From positions 17,351,146-17,415,145 of the forward strand of contig OY720348.1 in NCBI GenBank assembly GCA_963082975.1: DNA of 64,000 bases, written 5' to 3'. How positions within the stretch are numbered: the first letter of the stretch is position 1; each line of letters opens with the position of its first letter. The notes beneath the pieces are model-generated. The model saw only the letters and a list, made by a program, of their open reading frames with translations, searched no databases and was not told the origin of the DNA. This document shows, piece after piece, positions 1-15,109 of the stretch. This DNA comes from Labia minor. Lineage: Eukaryota; Arthropoda; Insecta; Dermaptera; Spongiphoridae. The position numbers and the translations under genes are program-made.

Positions 1-329
1 ATTATTAAAATGAAAAAAATTAAATTTACATTAAAAATACAAAATTTATTATTATTTCTTTTAAGAGGTTTATATTGCGGCTAAAAACTTTCAAGTTTAA
101 AAATATATTATTTGTTATTATATACAGTTAGTATATAATAATAAAAATAATAATAATAATAAGGACTAAGATATATTAACAAAATGAAAGTTTTTTTTTT
201 CTGATAGTTCTTAATTTATCTAGTCAATAAATCAATATTTAAACAGGTAATTAATATTCATTTTTATTTATTTACTTATTTTCTTTTTGTTCTAATAAAT
301 TTGAAATTTATGTGAATATTTTCTTTCAG

Positions 330-507
330 GAGCAGCATGATGCCCGACCGAGGCGAGACCCGTCCAAATGGCGATGAAAAGTCCTCCAATGATGTCAATG
401 GACCCACTGGACACCAAGCATCGCTTAATCGATCCCATTCGTGTTTTCTAATAAATAAACCTAATTTATCAACATCACTTGCATCGAATGATACAACACC
501 AATCCAG
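330..507 (+). CDS. Probable 5' exon of the IRAG-like gene
   Basis: A pyrimidine-rich acceptor (TTTCTTTCAG) ends at 329. The exon then reads G-AGC-AGC followed by two Met codons from 337 and stays open for 57 codons to CAG at 507. The peptide is hydrophilic and Ser/Asn-rich (MMPDRGETRPNG at its start). No GT donor fits in frame. A GC donor (CAG|GCTAGT) would end the exon in phase 0, which matches the phase-0 start of the exon at 34229. Without splicing the frame stops at 526-528. The link to the downstream gene is inferred from strand and phase only. The codons before the ATGs are also open, so the true start may lie outside the window. Confidence 0.45.
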
Positions 508-2102
508 GCTAGTTCTTTTACTATTTAATTAATTTCAAATATATATATATAGATGTATATATTTACAAAAAATAATTATATTATATTATTTATACAATAC
601 ATAGACATTGACCCGAATTTTTTATTCTTTTTAATATAACTATTATTATATTATGTAAATATTCACTAATGAAATGTCATAAATTATAAAATAATCAAAT
701 AATAATAATAATAACAAACTTTCACCTTAATTATAAAAAGGTTGATTATAATATATATATATATATATTAAAAAATCTTATTATGTAATTAAATTTTTTT
801 TAACTTTATTGATAAAGAAATCAAACTATTTTAATTAAAAGCTAGATTATGAATGGGGTAGGGAAAAGGATAAGGAGATAGTGGTTGTTGGAGATATTCG
901 GAAACAGTATTTTTTGATCGGTAACCCAATAGCCAGTGGCGGACTAAGACTAAAGTGGGTCCTAGGCAACATTGTAATTCCAGGCCTTTTTACTATCTCG
1001 CCAAAAATAGTATTGCGATCACGAAAATTTGCGATGTTGAGATTTTTATGTTTTTATACGTTTTGAAGGTCCCTGAGTCATTTTTACCAAGGTTGAAAAA
1101 AATGTCTCTCTCTGTGTGTGTGTATGTGTAGACAAGATTACGCAAAAACGGTTTGAGCTAGAATAATGAAATTTGGTACACAGACATTATTCAAAATTCG
1201 TAGTTTTCTATCAACTTTAGAGAAATGTAGCTCCCAGGAAGAGAGTCATTACCTATCACGTTTTCATTTTTTTTCCTCTAAACTGACCGTAAAAATAGAG
1301 ATAGAGGTTTGATAGTTCTTCCACATGATTAAAAATTGTATAAAACTGCTAGATATAGAATTTCAGCTTGATTGAATTGCTGAAAGTACCGGAATTAATT
1401 TTTTAACACGACTGCAAATCGCGCGCCAGCACGTGACGTGGTGCCATCAACAACGAGCCAAACACACGCTGGTTTAATAAATATTATTTATTGATTTTAA
1501 TTTATAATTTATTAATTAATTTATTAATTAAATTAAATTTAAATATAATATATGTTATTTAATCCAATTCAAATTGCGAGATAGTCGAGCTTATTTTCAG
1601 TCAGGACACATACTTCGTGTTTGGTAGTTTGGTTTTAAAGCATATAGAACAGAGGTGGCCACACTTAGTGATACTTTGAGCCATATTGAAAAATCGAAAA
1701 TGTTTAAGAGCCAAATCTGAAAAAAAATTTTACTTTTTTTTAGCGAGTCTACGGTTTGGCCACCGTTGGCATTTAGTATATAGACCTATCTAATTATCGG
1801 ATTCGGGCCCTAAGCACGTAATTTTCGGGCCCCCAAAAATTACCGTCCCTAGGCACGTGCCTAGTAGGTTGCCTAGACTTAGTCCGCCCCTGTCAATAAC
1901 TCACTTGGAATATTAATTAATCATCTTATATTCCAAGATGATTAATTGTTTTCAAGATTATTGAATTTGTATAGAATTTTTTAATAAATATAAATTAGTC
2001 TGGATTTGTTTTTTTTTACTCTTTTTGATGATAAGTACACAAATAACATAATCTATTCAAATTCAAAGATATAATTATGTTTCAAGAATTTTCTCAGATA
2101 AA

Positions 2103-2150
<48 letters not shown>

Positions 2151-4187
2151 TGTAGAGAGAGAGAGAAATAATTGTTGAGATTTAACTATAAATTAAATGA
2201 TAACATTATATAATAAAGATTATAATATTTTTCTAATATAAAGTTAATGAGTGATTTTTTCATTACTATATATATATATATTTATATATTATAACTATAT
2301 TATATTTATTTTTTAGAATAAAATTTTTGGGATTTTGTATCTTAGTCTCTTCATAAAAGTCATTGTTGTTATTTTGGGCTGAATGTGAGCAATTTTTAAC
2401 ATACTGCCTTGACAAGTTCTACATAACCCTCGGCAGTAGCTTGTCAGAGTTTCAGAACGCACTAAGTTAGAGATTAACCACTATTTCAATCCTTGGGTCA
2501 TACAAACTAAGAATCAGAATCCCAAAAATTTCCCTAAAACAATTCTCTTGAAAATGGCACCAAAATGGGCACCGAAATGTCGAGATTCAAATCTCACATT
2601 TCACCAGGAAATAACTTTTCATCATAAAATCTTTCACGGATATATTAAAATTAAACAATAAATATATTATTATATATATAATTCATATATTAAATAATAT
2701 ATTAGATGTACAAATAAGTTTCCGTTGGTTTTAATATTTTATTATTTTATTTTATCTTATTCGAAGTATTGTTCATCGCTTGCTACTACTTTTTCCTATC
2801 TTTCTGGTTGCATACGAATTATGTTTAAAAAATTCTCTTTTTTTGATTTAATATTAATAAAAAATATTAATAAATTTTATTTAAATTTAAAAATTAGAAT
2901 ATATGAATTTGTTTAAATTTTAACGCATGTAATCAATCATATGCAAATAAAATAGAAAATTTTGAAAATCAACTTACTATTTAATTCAGAAATATGAGTT
3001 CAATTATAATATTTTACAATTTGATTATTTAATTATAATATTAAAATATAAGTATTATTAAGTGCCACATTCAACTTGGATAGGTAAATGAATTGGACTG
3101 GAAGAAGAGACAATTTATAATTTTTTTCTAATCTTAGGAGAATATCAATGCGGATTAAGGCCAAATCGGACAACATTAAATCAAATCTAATCTCCCTAAA
3201 AACATTCAATATTTCTGCACATCAATTATTCTGACTCACAAGTTTAAATTAAATCATTTCAATTTACATCAATTTAAATTAAAAATATAAGTATTTGAAT
3301 TTATATAAATATTGTATGGTTGTGGAGAGACCTAATAAGTTAAAAAAGTGAGTTTTAGCTTTATAAATCAAATAAATGAAAACCTATTACATACAGACTT
3401 TCAACCAAATACTATGTACTACTTCGGGGGTACAGGGGGCAGTGCTAGTATAGATATATATGCAATTCAAACTATTTCTTAGCAATATTAAAGGGATTTT
3501 TATTAAAACACCACATATTTGTATAATATTTTTATTTAGTTAAATAAATGTACAACGTTTTGACTGTTTATTCTGAAGTCTTTATCAAGTACCGTACGCT
3601 TGCTCCGACTCACACTGCGATCTTGCTACGACTTAAGCATGCGCACGGTACTTGAATACGACTGCAGAATAAGCAGTCGAAACGTTGTAAATTTATTATA
3701 TAAATAAATAAATTATACAGATATGTGGTGTTGTAATAAAAATCCCTTTAATAATTATAAAAACCACAAAAGTTTTAAAAATACATTTTTTAGCATATAA
3801 AAACAAATAATTTAATTTAATGAATATAAGATTATAAATTACTACTTGTACTATATAATATGTTTTTATGTTCTTCGCCTTTGCCCTTGTTCTATTATTA
3901 ATATATATTTAAATAATTTATTCGAATTTTTGTTATTGTTTTTTTTTTCAAATTCTGTAACTTTTTACTTATTATATTAATCATGTTAAAGTTAATAATG
4001 ATAACAATAATAATCATTTACTCACTTTGAATTCAAGGTTCATTTTTATATATTTAGATAATTTTATTTTTTTTCCATGTTTTATAATTATAATCTCGAT
4101 TCAGAAATATTTTGAATATTTCATCTATTTTCAAATCTAACGACTGAAACACAATGGATTAAAAAAATCAAATAAATTAAATATTAA

Positions 4188-4236
<49 letters not shown>

Positions 4237-4831
4237 TAGATTAATATATGGTTAAATGATTATAATGGGAAAAAAATGATTTTCAAAATTTTCCTCTTTC
4301 ATTCGTTTCAATGTTATAAGTCAATTACTAAAATTATAAGTAAATTATACAATACAAGTTCTATTATTTTAAATAAATTATTCGTTTCTCATTATTTAAT
4401 TATTTTTATATTTACGAGGTCATCTTATTTATAAAACAATAAAATGTAGTACATATTTAAAATAATTGACATTATGTATCTACAATTTACTTTTTAGCAT
4501 TGCAGCTCTTTTTTATAAATTACTTTTTGCTTATATACATTTAAATATACAAATAGATATATATAATACAAGTATTAAAAGTATATAAATATTTATGATA
4601 ATATATATATTAATATACAACTTAATTATGCTTTTCGATATACCAGACAAATGGGCAGGCAAGCTGGGCGCCAAATTTTGAGGGGCGCCAATATAAAAAT
4701 GGCATGCTTTTTTATTTTTTACCTTTAATTACAATTTTGTTTTAAATTTTCAATAAATTTGAATTTTCTTCTATGAAAGGGCGATAAATTTTTTTTCCGG
4801 GGCGATCGAAACCGTAAAACCGGTTCTATCA

Positions 4832-4862
<31 letters not shown>

Positions 4863-7800
4863 CATATATATTTATATAGTAAATATTAGATTCAGTTCAT
4901 TCTGTTGCGTATTTTTTAATAAAAATATAACTTATATATATTAACATCATATATTATAATAATATAATATAATTTGAAATTATTCACATTCATTTTAAGT
5001 ATTAGTTATATTTGTTAAAGTTATTTACTCTCTCGCTGTCTAATGTAATGTGTGTGTGTGTGTGTGTGTGTATGCATGTGTGTATGTAGACAAGATTACG
5101 AAAAAACGGTTTGAGCTAGAATAATGAAATTTGTTACACGGGCAGTATTCAAAATTCGGAAGAGGACGATTAACTACCACGTTTTGATTTTTTTTTCCCT
5201 CTAAAGTGACCGTAAAAATAGAGATATATGTTTGATAGTTTTTCCACATGATTAAAAATTGTATAAAACTGCTAGATATAGAATTTCAGCTTAATTGAAT
5301 CGCTGAAAGTACCGGACTTAATTTTATTTTTAATTTTTCAACACGCTGACTGCCAATCACGCGTCAGCACGTGATGTGGTGTCATCAACAAAGAGCCAAA
5401 CACGCTATTATTTATTAATTTTAATATATAATTAATTAAATTTAATTTAAATATAATATATGTTAATTAATCCAATTCAAATTTGCGAGATAGTCGAGTG
5501 GAGACACTCCAGATATTTTTTAATTGAATCTGGTTTCTTTCTAAGTTTATTTCACCTCTTATATTTTTTTTTTCTCAAATATTTTGACTATAATTTTAAA
5601 ATATTCAGTATTCGGGTCGTTTTATATTCATTCTATGAAATTTATATAAAATAGATTTTTAAAAATAGATTAAAAAAAAAAAATAAACTATAATTTTTTT
5701 AACATTAAATATAAATAAATTATTGTCTATATTTTTCTAGATCAAAAAATATTTATTACTTGTACATACTTATATTATAATATTTATCTAAATATAAAAA
5801 AAAATATTATTATAAAATCACATTCTTTTATAATACTTATTTTTTTTATTATTTGCTTTTTAATAATATTAATATGAATAATAATATTAATAATAATAAT
5901 AATAATAATAATCAATTACATTTATGATCTATTTACATTGCCATTGATATTTTAACAATTTTTTATTTCTTATCACTGGTTAAATAGATAAATAATAGCA
6001 TTTTTTTCATGATTTTATTTAATTCATTTTAATCTCCATTGGTAATTAATGTATTAAATTTTAATTTTAAATTAAATTAAAAGTAAAACGACCTGTGAGT
6101 ACATTTTTTTTTCATCTATTCTTTAACAAAATGCCATTGTCTCCAATAGAATAAATAATCAAAAGAAAAGGAAATTAGAGGCTTCCTGTTAGCTTATCTA
6201 TTTTCCATTTTATTATATAAACGCGACATGATATCAAATACCTAAAGTAGAAATGGATCAGATTGCCATCCATATACAATTTATAATATCCTTGGAACAG
6301 TGTATGTTATCTCACTGTCATTTTACCTCTCGATTTTTCTAAAGATAAGAAAATGTCACTATTCCCATTTCAACAATCAAAAGATATTTATTTGAATTCA
6401 ACAATAAATATACTATCATATATATATATATATATATATATATGAATCAATATTAAGATATATAAAGTGTTTCAACCCCTTTAACTTAAATGTATGTTAG
6501 ATGAATATTTTAGAATTATCAAGGTAAAAGATTCACGGTCAGTTCTTTTTTTAATTTCATATTTTTCATATTTTAGAAATAAGCTGGAGTGTCTCCACTC
6601 GACTATCTCGCAAATTGATTTGGATTAAATAACATATATTATATTTAAATTCAATTTATTAATTTAATTATAAATTAAAATTAATAAATATTATTTATTA
6701 AACTAGGCGCGTGGTTGGCTCTTTGTTGATGGCACCACGAGACGTGCTGGCGCGTGATTTGCAGTGTTAAAAAATTAATTCCGGTACTTTCAGCGATTCA
6801 ATCAAGCTGAAATTCTATATATAGCAGTTTTATACAATTTTTACGGTCACTTTAGAGGGAAAAAAATCAAAACGTGATAGATAATGACCCTGTTCCGGTT
6901 GAGCTACATTTCTCAAAAAAAAATTGACATATTTTTACTTTTCACAAACTGAAAAATCTAAATTTACCATTCGAATTTTTGTGTATGTTATTATGTTTGT
7001 ATTCATCATAATAATAAACTAAAAAAAAATCTGGAGTGTCTCCAGTCGATTATCTCGCAATTTGAATTGAATAAACTATAAATTAAATTTAATTAATTAT
7101 ATATTATAAATTAAAATTAAAATTAATAAGTATTATTTATTAAACCAGCACGTGATGGTACTCAACATGTTAAAAAAATTAATTCCGGTACTTTCAACGA
7201 ATCAATCAAGCCGAAATTCTATTTATAGCAGTTTTATACAATTTTTAATCATGTGAAAAACTATCAAACATATATCTTTATTTTTACGGTCAGTTTAGAG
7301 GGAAAAAAATCAAAACGTGGTAAGTAATGACCCTCTTCCGGTGGAACTATATTTCTCAAAAGTTGATAGAAAACTAGGAATTTTGAATAATTCCCGTATA
7401 CCAAATTTCATGATTCTAGCTCAAACCGTTTTTGCGTAATCTTGTCTACACACACACAAACATTTTTCTCAACCTTAGTGAAAATGAATCAGGGACCTTC
7501 AGAATGTATAAAAACATAAAAATCTCGACATCGAAAATTTTCGTGATCGCAATAATATCTCTGGCGAGATAGTAAAAATAGAATGTATACATTTATTATT
7601 TTTTTTTTGTAGCCTATTTTTTATTCTTTTCAAATACTATTCGAATCTATTACAAATAAATTTATAAATTAATTAATAATAAATTTAAGAAAAAATAAGC
7701 TGGAGTGTCTCCACTCGACTATCTCGCAATTTGAATTGGATTAAATAACATAATATATTATATTTAAATTAAATTTAATTAATTATAAATTATAAATAAT

Positions 7801-9970
7801 AAATAATAAATATTAAACCAGCGCATGTTTGGTTTTTTATTGATGGCACCATGGCACGTGTTGGCGCGTGAGATTTGCAGTGTTAAAAAATTAATTCTGG
7901 TACTTTCAGCAATTCAATCAAGCCGAAATTCTATATATAGCAGTTTTATACAATTTCTAATCATGTGAAAAATTATCAAACATATATCTTTATTTTTACG
8001 GTCACTTTAGAGGAAAAAAAATCAAAACGTTGTAGGTAATGACCCTCTTCCGGTTGAGCTACATTTCTCAAAAGTTGATAGAAAACTATGAATTTTGAAT
8101 AATGCTCATGTACCAAATTGCATCATTCTAGCTCAAACCGTTTTTGCGTAATCTTGTCTACATACATACACACACACACACATACACACACACACAGACA
8201 TTTTTCTCAACCTTAGTGAAAATGATTCAGGAACCTTAAAAACGTATAAAAACATCAAAATCTCAACATCGAAAATTTTCGTGATCTCAATACTATCTCT
8301 GGCGAGATAGTAAAAACATGAGTTATGTACTACTTTACCCAAAAATAAGATAAAAAGGGGTAATTAGAAAGTGTAATTAAAGGCAAAATTATGAGTGGAC
8401 TATTTACATAAATTCGGACTAAGACACACAGCTACTTGTTTGTTCTGTCCGGGAATAAATGACCCTGTACACACTAAATTTATATGCCCAAAATTAAGAA
8501 TTAAGGGAAAGAGCAGAATTAAATGTGGACATTAATAGTGATAAAACTAATTGGAAGCATAATGAGATAAACAGTCAATATTGTCAAAGAAATACACAAT
8601 TCCTGGGTTCTCTATATAAAAGAGATAAAAATAGGAAGGGGGTTTAGTGGTTAAAAGTCTCCCACTACCGAAGTATAAGAGTATCAAGGTGTCCTTTCAG
8701 GATTTTCCCTACATATATACCAGAAAGTTCTTACTCTCCCATCCTCTCCCATTCTAGCCACGTGCCGTGTCCATCCCAGCTTGCTTGATTTTTTAAACCT
8801 AACTATGTCTGCAGATGCATAGAGACCATGCAATTCCTCGTTATGCAGTCTCCGCCATACCCCGGTGACCTCATCTTTCTTTGGCCAATAAATGCTGCCA
8901 AGAATCCTATTCTCAAATACTCTAAATCTACTCTCGTCTCTCAGGGTCATAGACCATGCCTCACTGCCATATAACAGTTCTTTAAAAAAATTATTCCTTA
9001 TGAACTATGAATATTTAAGATTAAGATTATTATTTCAAATAAATAAACGACAAAATATATGAAACAATTTCAAATAATTTTTAAGGACATAAATTAAAAA
9101 AAAATAATCGTAAAACATACAGCCCTTAAACGGACGTATTAATGTACTGAAAAAAATGGCCTGTGGATATAACATAATATATATTTCGTAAATTGATTAT
9201 AAAATATTATTAAAATAGATATTTTTAATTTTATTATAAAATATTATTAAAATAGATATTTTTAATTTTATTTTATTTATAATATTTAGTATTTAGTGAA
9301 GCGCTGTACGGAGTAGCCCGGCGCCATTTTTTTATTATTAAAATTCCTATTTTAAATTTAGAAAAAACTAACAAAGATGATTTTCCCGAGGCTGAAACCA
9401 ATACAGATCGATAGATAAATCTGAAAACGATATTCCACAGAAGCAAAAGTAAAAGCAACCATCGACCGCTATTCTAGAGGTCTTGCAGAATCACAGTTTC
9501 GTGATGGCATAATGGCTCTGGAACGTCATTGAACGAAGTGCATTGAACTTAAAAGAGATTATGTTAAAAAATAAGACAGATTTAAAAAAAAAAAAAAAAA
9601 AATTCATTTTCCCATAAATTTCGCGAACTTTTCCATTCACCCTCGTATATAATCATCATGTAGACTTAGGGTGGATTTATTTATTTAATTTAAATTTGTT
9701 TTAAATCTATTTGTGACTGATAATGAACAATGTTTTAATAATTTAATCTTTTCCAACAGAAAAATTGTTCGGTTTGTTTTCTATTCTTTTTAATATAGAG
9801 TGAGTGAAGTTTGTTTTTGTTACTATCACTATAATCTAATTGAATATTTCTATTTTAACATATTGCCAGCACAATCTCCATTAATGGACATACATTTTAA
9901 ATAAATCACTTGAGAGTTGGCTGGGATCGAACACAATCATTCTTTTAATTAAAACGGACACATACACACA

Positions 9971-10019
<49 letters not shown>

Positions 10020-11794
10020 TTGTATCAAGTGGATAAAATAACAAGAGAAAATAAAGGAAAAAGTAATGAGAAGATAAAATTTCTATTTGAGAAATTTCAT
10101 TTAAATTTATGGAAGAGTCACTGCCGAAACATGATAACCTATATGCAGGCGATTGCTTGGATAGGTCAAAGGCCGTTAAAAATATGTCGCTCCTGTCTCA
10201 CCGAAATGATGCAACCTGCTCTCTCTCACCAACTGGATCGTCGAGATGCGGTTAAACACAGATGGGACATTGGAAAGAGGAGCAGAGGCAGTCGCTTTTT
10301 CACAACATATCAATCACTTTTTTAGAAACCAACTGAAAAATACTTCTCTTTGTTTTCATACCAAAAAAAAAAACAAAAACATTCAAATTAAATGATTTAA
10401 AAAAAAAGGTACAGAACCGACCGACGATTTGAAATAAATTAATTTCCAAACAACATTATTATAAAAAATAGAATATTTTTAAAATTTGAATTAAAATGAC
10501 TAAATTATATTATCTTGGTTTTTATTTTTAGTTTAATTACTCAATTATTAATTACTACTATATTTTAAGTGAAAAATTTTCCGACAATGAATATAAAATT
10601 AATTAATTATTTTGGAAACTACCACTTCCGGTTTTCGGATATACATCAAAAGTTGATGAATTCGTGCTAGTGATGTATTAAGTAAATATACCAAATTTTA
10701 TCAAAATCCGTTGAGTCGTTCAAGCTGTGCACGTCTATACGGACACACAACGGACAGACGGACAGACGGACAGATATGCAAAAAATACTTTTTTCTGTTA
10801 ACAAAATGCATGATTCGTGGAGATATGTAAAAATCTCTACATGTGAAATTTGGCGTGAAAACAATACAATACCTTCCCTTTCTATCGTCGGTCGGTAAAA
10901 ATTAAACCCATTGAAAACTGATGTATTTATTTGTATTATTCATTCATTCAATTTCTGTTTCAATGTGTTTTTATTTATTATTTAATTAAATTTATTTAGT
11001 TATTAAATAGTAAAAAAAAAATTTTTTTAAAAATAAATTCAAATTATATTTAAGTTAATTAATTAATTAATTTTTATTATTAAAAAAATTTTGAAAATTA
11101 TTAAATTATGTAATTTTGAAAAGAAAACAGTAACTAATAAGTTGACCTGTGGCCAGGTCCGAACCGACCGACGGTTTGAAGTAAATTAATTTCCAGCTAC
11201 AGAAACAATTTCAAATAATTTTAATATATCTATTAATGTAATAAAAAACATATAGACATATAACATAAATATTTTTAATTTTATTTTATTTATAATATAT
11301 GTATATATTTATATGTAAGACCAGGCTGTGACGTCATGAATGGCTGGATGACGTCATATAATTTTAAATCAAGAAAAAACTAATAAATATGAATTTCCCG
11401 AGGATAAAACCAATACAAAGTGCATGATTCGTGGTGATATATAAAAAAATTTCCTCATGTGAAATTTGGTGTGAAAATAACCCTTCCCTTCCTATCGTCG
11501 ATCGCTAATACTACCACTTCCGGTTCACGGATTTGCACCAAAAGTTGATCAATTCATCCCACTGATGCATTAAGTAAATATACCAAATTTCATCAAAATC
11601 TGTCTGTCCGTTCGTCCATTGTGTGTCCGTATAGACGTGTAAAGCTTGAAATAAAATTACGAAATATATATTATGTTACTTTTGTCTTTCAGTGCATTAA
11701 TAGGTACTTTTAAGAGCTGTATCTTTTATCACTGTTTTTTTTTAAATTTATTATCTTTTAAATTTAAATTATTTGAGTGGTGGCTCGGTGGACC

Positions 11795-11830
<36 letters not shown>

Positions 11831-14662
11831 ATATAATAAAGGGTAGTAAAGTTGAGATTTGATTACTGTTGATTCTAACCGAAGGTTTCAACCTTCAACC
11901 AAAAAATCATGGCTATTAGAAATTAAAATAAGCGGGAGTGTCCTCCCCTAGACTTTCCCGCATATAAATAGGTATAAAGAGTTGTGAATGAATATTTAGA
12001 ATGTGTAAACTTGGTATTGATAAAGAGCCAGTTCGTATTAGTTTATTGGTGTCAAATTTGATATTTGGTAACATTTATATATATATATATAGAATAAAGT
12101 TCTACTTCCGGTTAACTGATATTTCAAATGCAAAAAAACAGATATGGATATAATATAAATATTTTTAATTTTATTTTATTTATAATATATAAGGGCTGGC
12201 TGTGACGTCATGAAGTGCTGGGTGACGTCATATAATTTTAAATTAAGAAAAAACTAATGAAGATGATTTTTCTCGAGGATAAAACCAATACAAAGTGCAT
12301 AACACGTGGATATGTCCTCACGTGAAATTTGATATGAAAATAACCCTTCACTTCCTCTCTTCGATCGGCAATACTAGCACTTCCGGTTTCCGGATTTGCA
12401 CCAAAAGTTGATCAATTCATCCTACTGATGTATTAAGTAAATATACCAAATTTCATCAAAATCGGTTGAGCCGTTCAGGCTGTACACATCTATACGGACG
12501 GACAGACGGACAGACGGACGGACAGACATCATGCTAAAAATACTTTTTTCTGTTTAGAAAATGCATGATTCGTGGAGATATGTAAAAATCTCCACATGTG
12601 AAATTTGGTGTGAAAACAATACCTCCCTTACTATCGTCGGTCGGTAAAAATTTAATTTGTAAAATTACTAACAGATTTATAAAATAGCAAATTAAAAATA
12701 TAGAGGAGGTGGTTGTATTATGGAACCTGTATTTAATATGGAACCCATTTGTTTCGTTCATTATAACGTGCTGCACTTTTTTAACAATAGGTGGAATTGA
12801 TTCTCTAGAACCAAAATCTACCACAAAAATTGAAATTGCGGTTAGTTTTTTGATAACTGTCATTCAGTTTAAATGTTTTGTGTTTTCAATTTTAAAAAAC
12901 TTATTTTAAGGTAAGTAAAACTATTTATAATTATTACTATTGTTAATAATTTATTAATTCTATGAATGTGCCTTAATTTATTAACGAATTATTAAATATA
13001 TTGCTGAAAATAATTTGATATAAATTTATATTCAGTTCATAGCAAGTGCATTTCTTTTAAATGGCGATTTCTGTAATATGGACCCTTGCCATGATGCTAA
13101 TATGGAACCGGGTTTCATAATACAGACAAGGTTCCGTATTTTAGACAAACATTTAATTATGTTTTTTTAGCTCTATTTATTTATTTTAATTTTATTCCAC
13201 ATATTTTTCAGATGCCAAGTGAAGCATTAATGTGTCAAATGTGGGCCCATTCAGAATGCGCAGGTGCAGAAAAAGACTATTACATTTGTGATTTCTGTTT
13301 ATAATTTTATTACGGTTAAATTTTACATACATATATGTCAATGTATAATTTAGGAATAAAAAATGTTTTTTCAAATAATTGCTGTCTATGACTGATTTTT
13401 ACTAGGGTTCCATTTTACCAACACAGTAGGTTCCATATTATCAACACTTTTATCTTGAACCGTTTTTTCACTTTTTTCAAAAAAAGTGCCACTACGTCGT
13501 GTAAGTAATATTAGTTGTGATATTGTACCTGGATGTCAATATAGGAAAATAATGAATAAAAACATTTTACACTGTACCCAGAGAAAACAACTTTTAGATG
13601 AGCTTCAATTCACGAAAAATAAAATGGGGTTCTATATTACAACCACCTCCTCTATACTTTTTACTCACAAAAGTTTCATTTGGGGTAATTTACCCGGGAT
13701 CCCCGACCGCAGGAATAAGAATTTAATATAGTGTAATCCAATATTTTTAAATTTTCCAAGATAAATATATATATATATATATATATATATTACAACTATA
13801 TTAAATTCTTATTTAAATTAAATTAAATTATTTTCAACTTTATATATATATATATTGTAATATATTGTTAACGCCTCTCCCTGATTTAGATTTATTTATT
13901 TTAATGTCAATTTATTTTTTATATAATTTTTATAATTTTTCTTTTATATATATATTTTTTGTTTATATTTATACACGTGGGGTTTATTTGACTTCGCCAG
14001 TAGGGGTCACATGACTCCTCACACAACCAACCACCGTGCTCCCTTTTGTTGATGGTTTTTCCAAACAGCTTGGCAGAGGCGATCTGACTCACTTGCTGCT
14101 TAGACGCCTTGTTGCGAAGTTGTATTTTGAACGTGGATATCTTTTCCACGCTTTTTAGGTGTGAATTCGCCATTTTGTTATTAAAACACGTGGAGACACT
14201 GTGTTTCAATTATTATTATTATTTTTTGTAATTTGTTTGTTTTAGCTGAGTATTAGCCAGCTTTTATTTCTCTTATGTTTATATTTTAATTTTATTTTAT
14301 TTTTTACTTTATATTAATTTTTCTTTGATTAAATATTATAACGTGGCAACGAACACTTTTCTTTTATTTAGAAAAAAAGTGAACCTAATCTTTCCTTTGC
14401 AGGTCCATATGTTAGCATCGGATATTTTGATTGATTTAATTTGTTATATTTCTTTCTGATTTTGGTCCTCCAAGGCGAATCGCCTAAGCACAAATAGTCA
14501 AACGAACTGCACTCTTTGGTGAAGTTAATTTAAGGGTTCCTTTCCCAAATAATTTTGATTTACTCCCCGTGTGAAAGAGTTGAGAATTCCTTTTTAACTC
14601 CTTCACTAGTGGCACAGGTGGTCCGACAGGCTGAACAATATTTTATTTAATCCTCGGCTTGT

Positions 14663-14701
<39 letters not shown>

Positions 14702-15073
14702 AATATATAAGCCTAAAAAGGCATTTTTATATATATTATGGTACGGAAATCTAGAAAGTTATTTTTTCAACACATGTAAGAGAATATTCTAGATGATTCT
14801 AGAATTATTGTTTCAAAAAACTCATAGAAATACATTCCATCTGGTCACCATTTTAGTTTGATTTTATATATGCATTTTTAATCTGAACATATTCAATTTT
14901 ATCATTTCCCATATCAAACTTCGCGGATTCAATAACCATTTATTATTCTAAATTTAACCAGAGTGCTACCAAATTAATTTAAACTCAACCAATTTTTCTT
15001 ATAAAACACATTACCTAAATCATCCAATATACGACAATATATAAAATTAAAGTTATAATTATAAATTATTTAA

Positions 15074-15109
<36 letters not shown>

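Larger units (their letters stand above)
934..1892. mobile_element. hAT-like non-autonomous element with nested insertions
   Basis: Ends are inverted: CAGTGGCGGACTAAG at 934 and CTTAGTCCGCCCCTG ending at 1892. The left flank CCAATAGC and right flank TCAATAAC match at 6 of 8 positions, as expected for an aged 8-bp hAT target duplication. The interior carries a CTATCTCGC MITE (991-1590). No transposase is visible. Confidence 0.6.

Noticed and set aside
10020..10325. 101-codon open frame (+) as a gene
   Set aside because: No recognisable domain, starts directly after an (AT)n run, no splice signals; noted only as unassigned.
13919..14209. 96-codon open frame (-)
   Set aside because: Lies in the possible solo LTR, has no domain or splice context, and runs into AT-only sequence.
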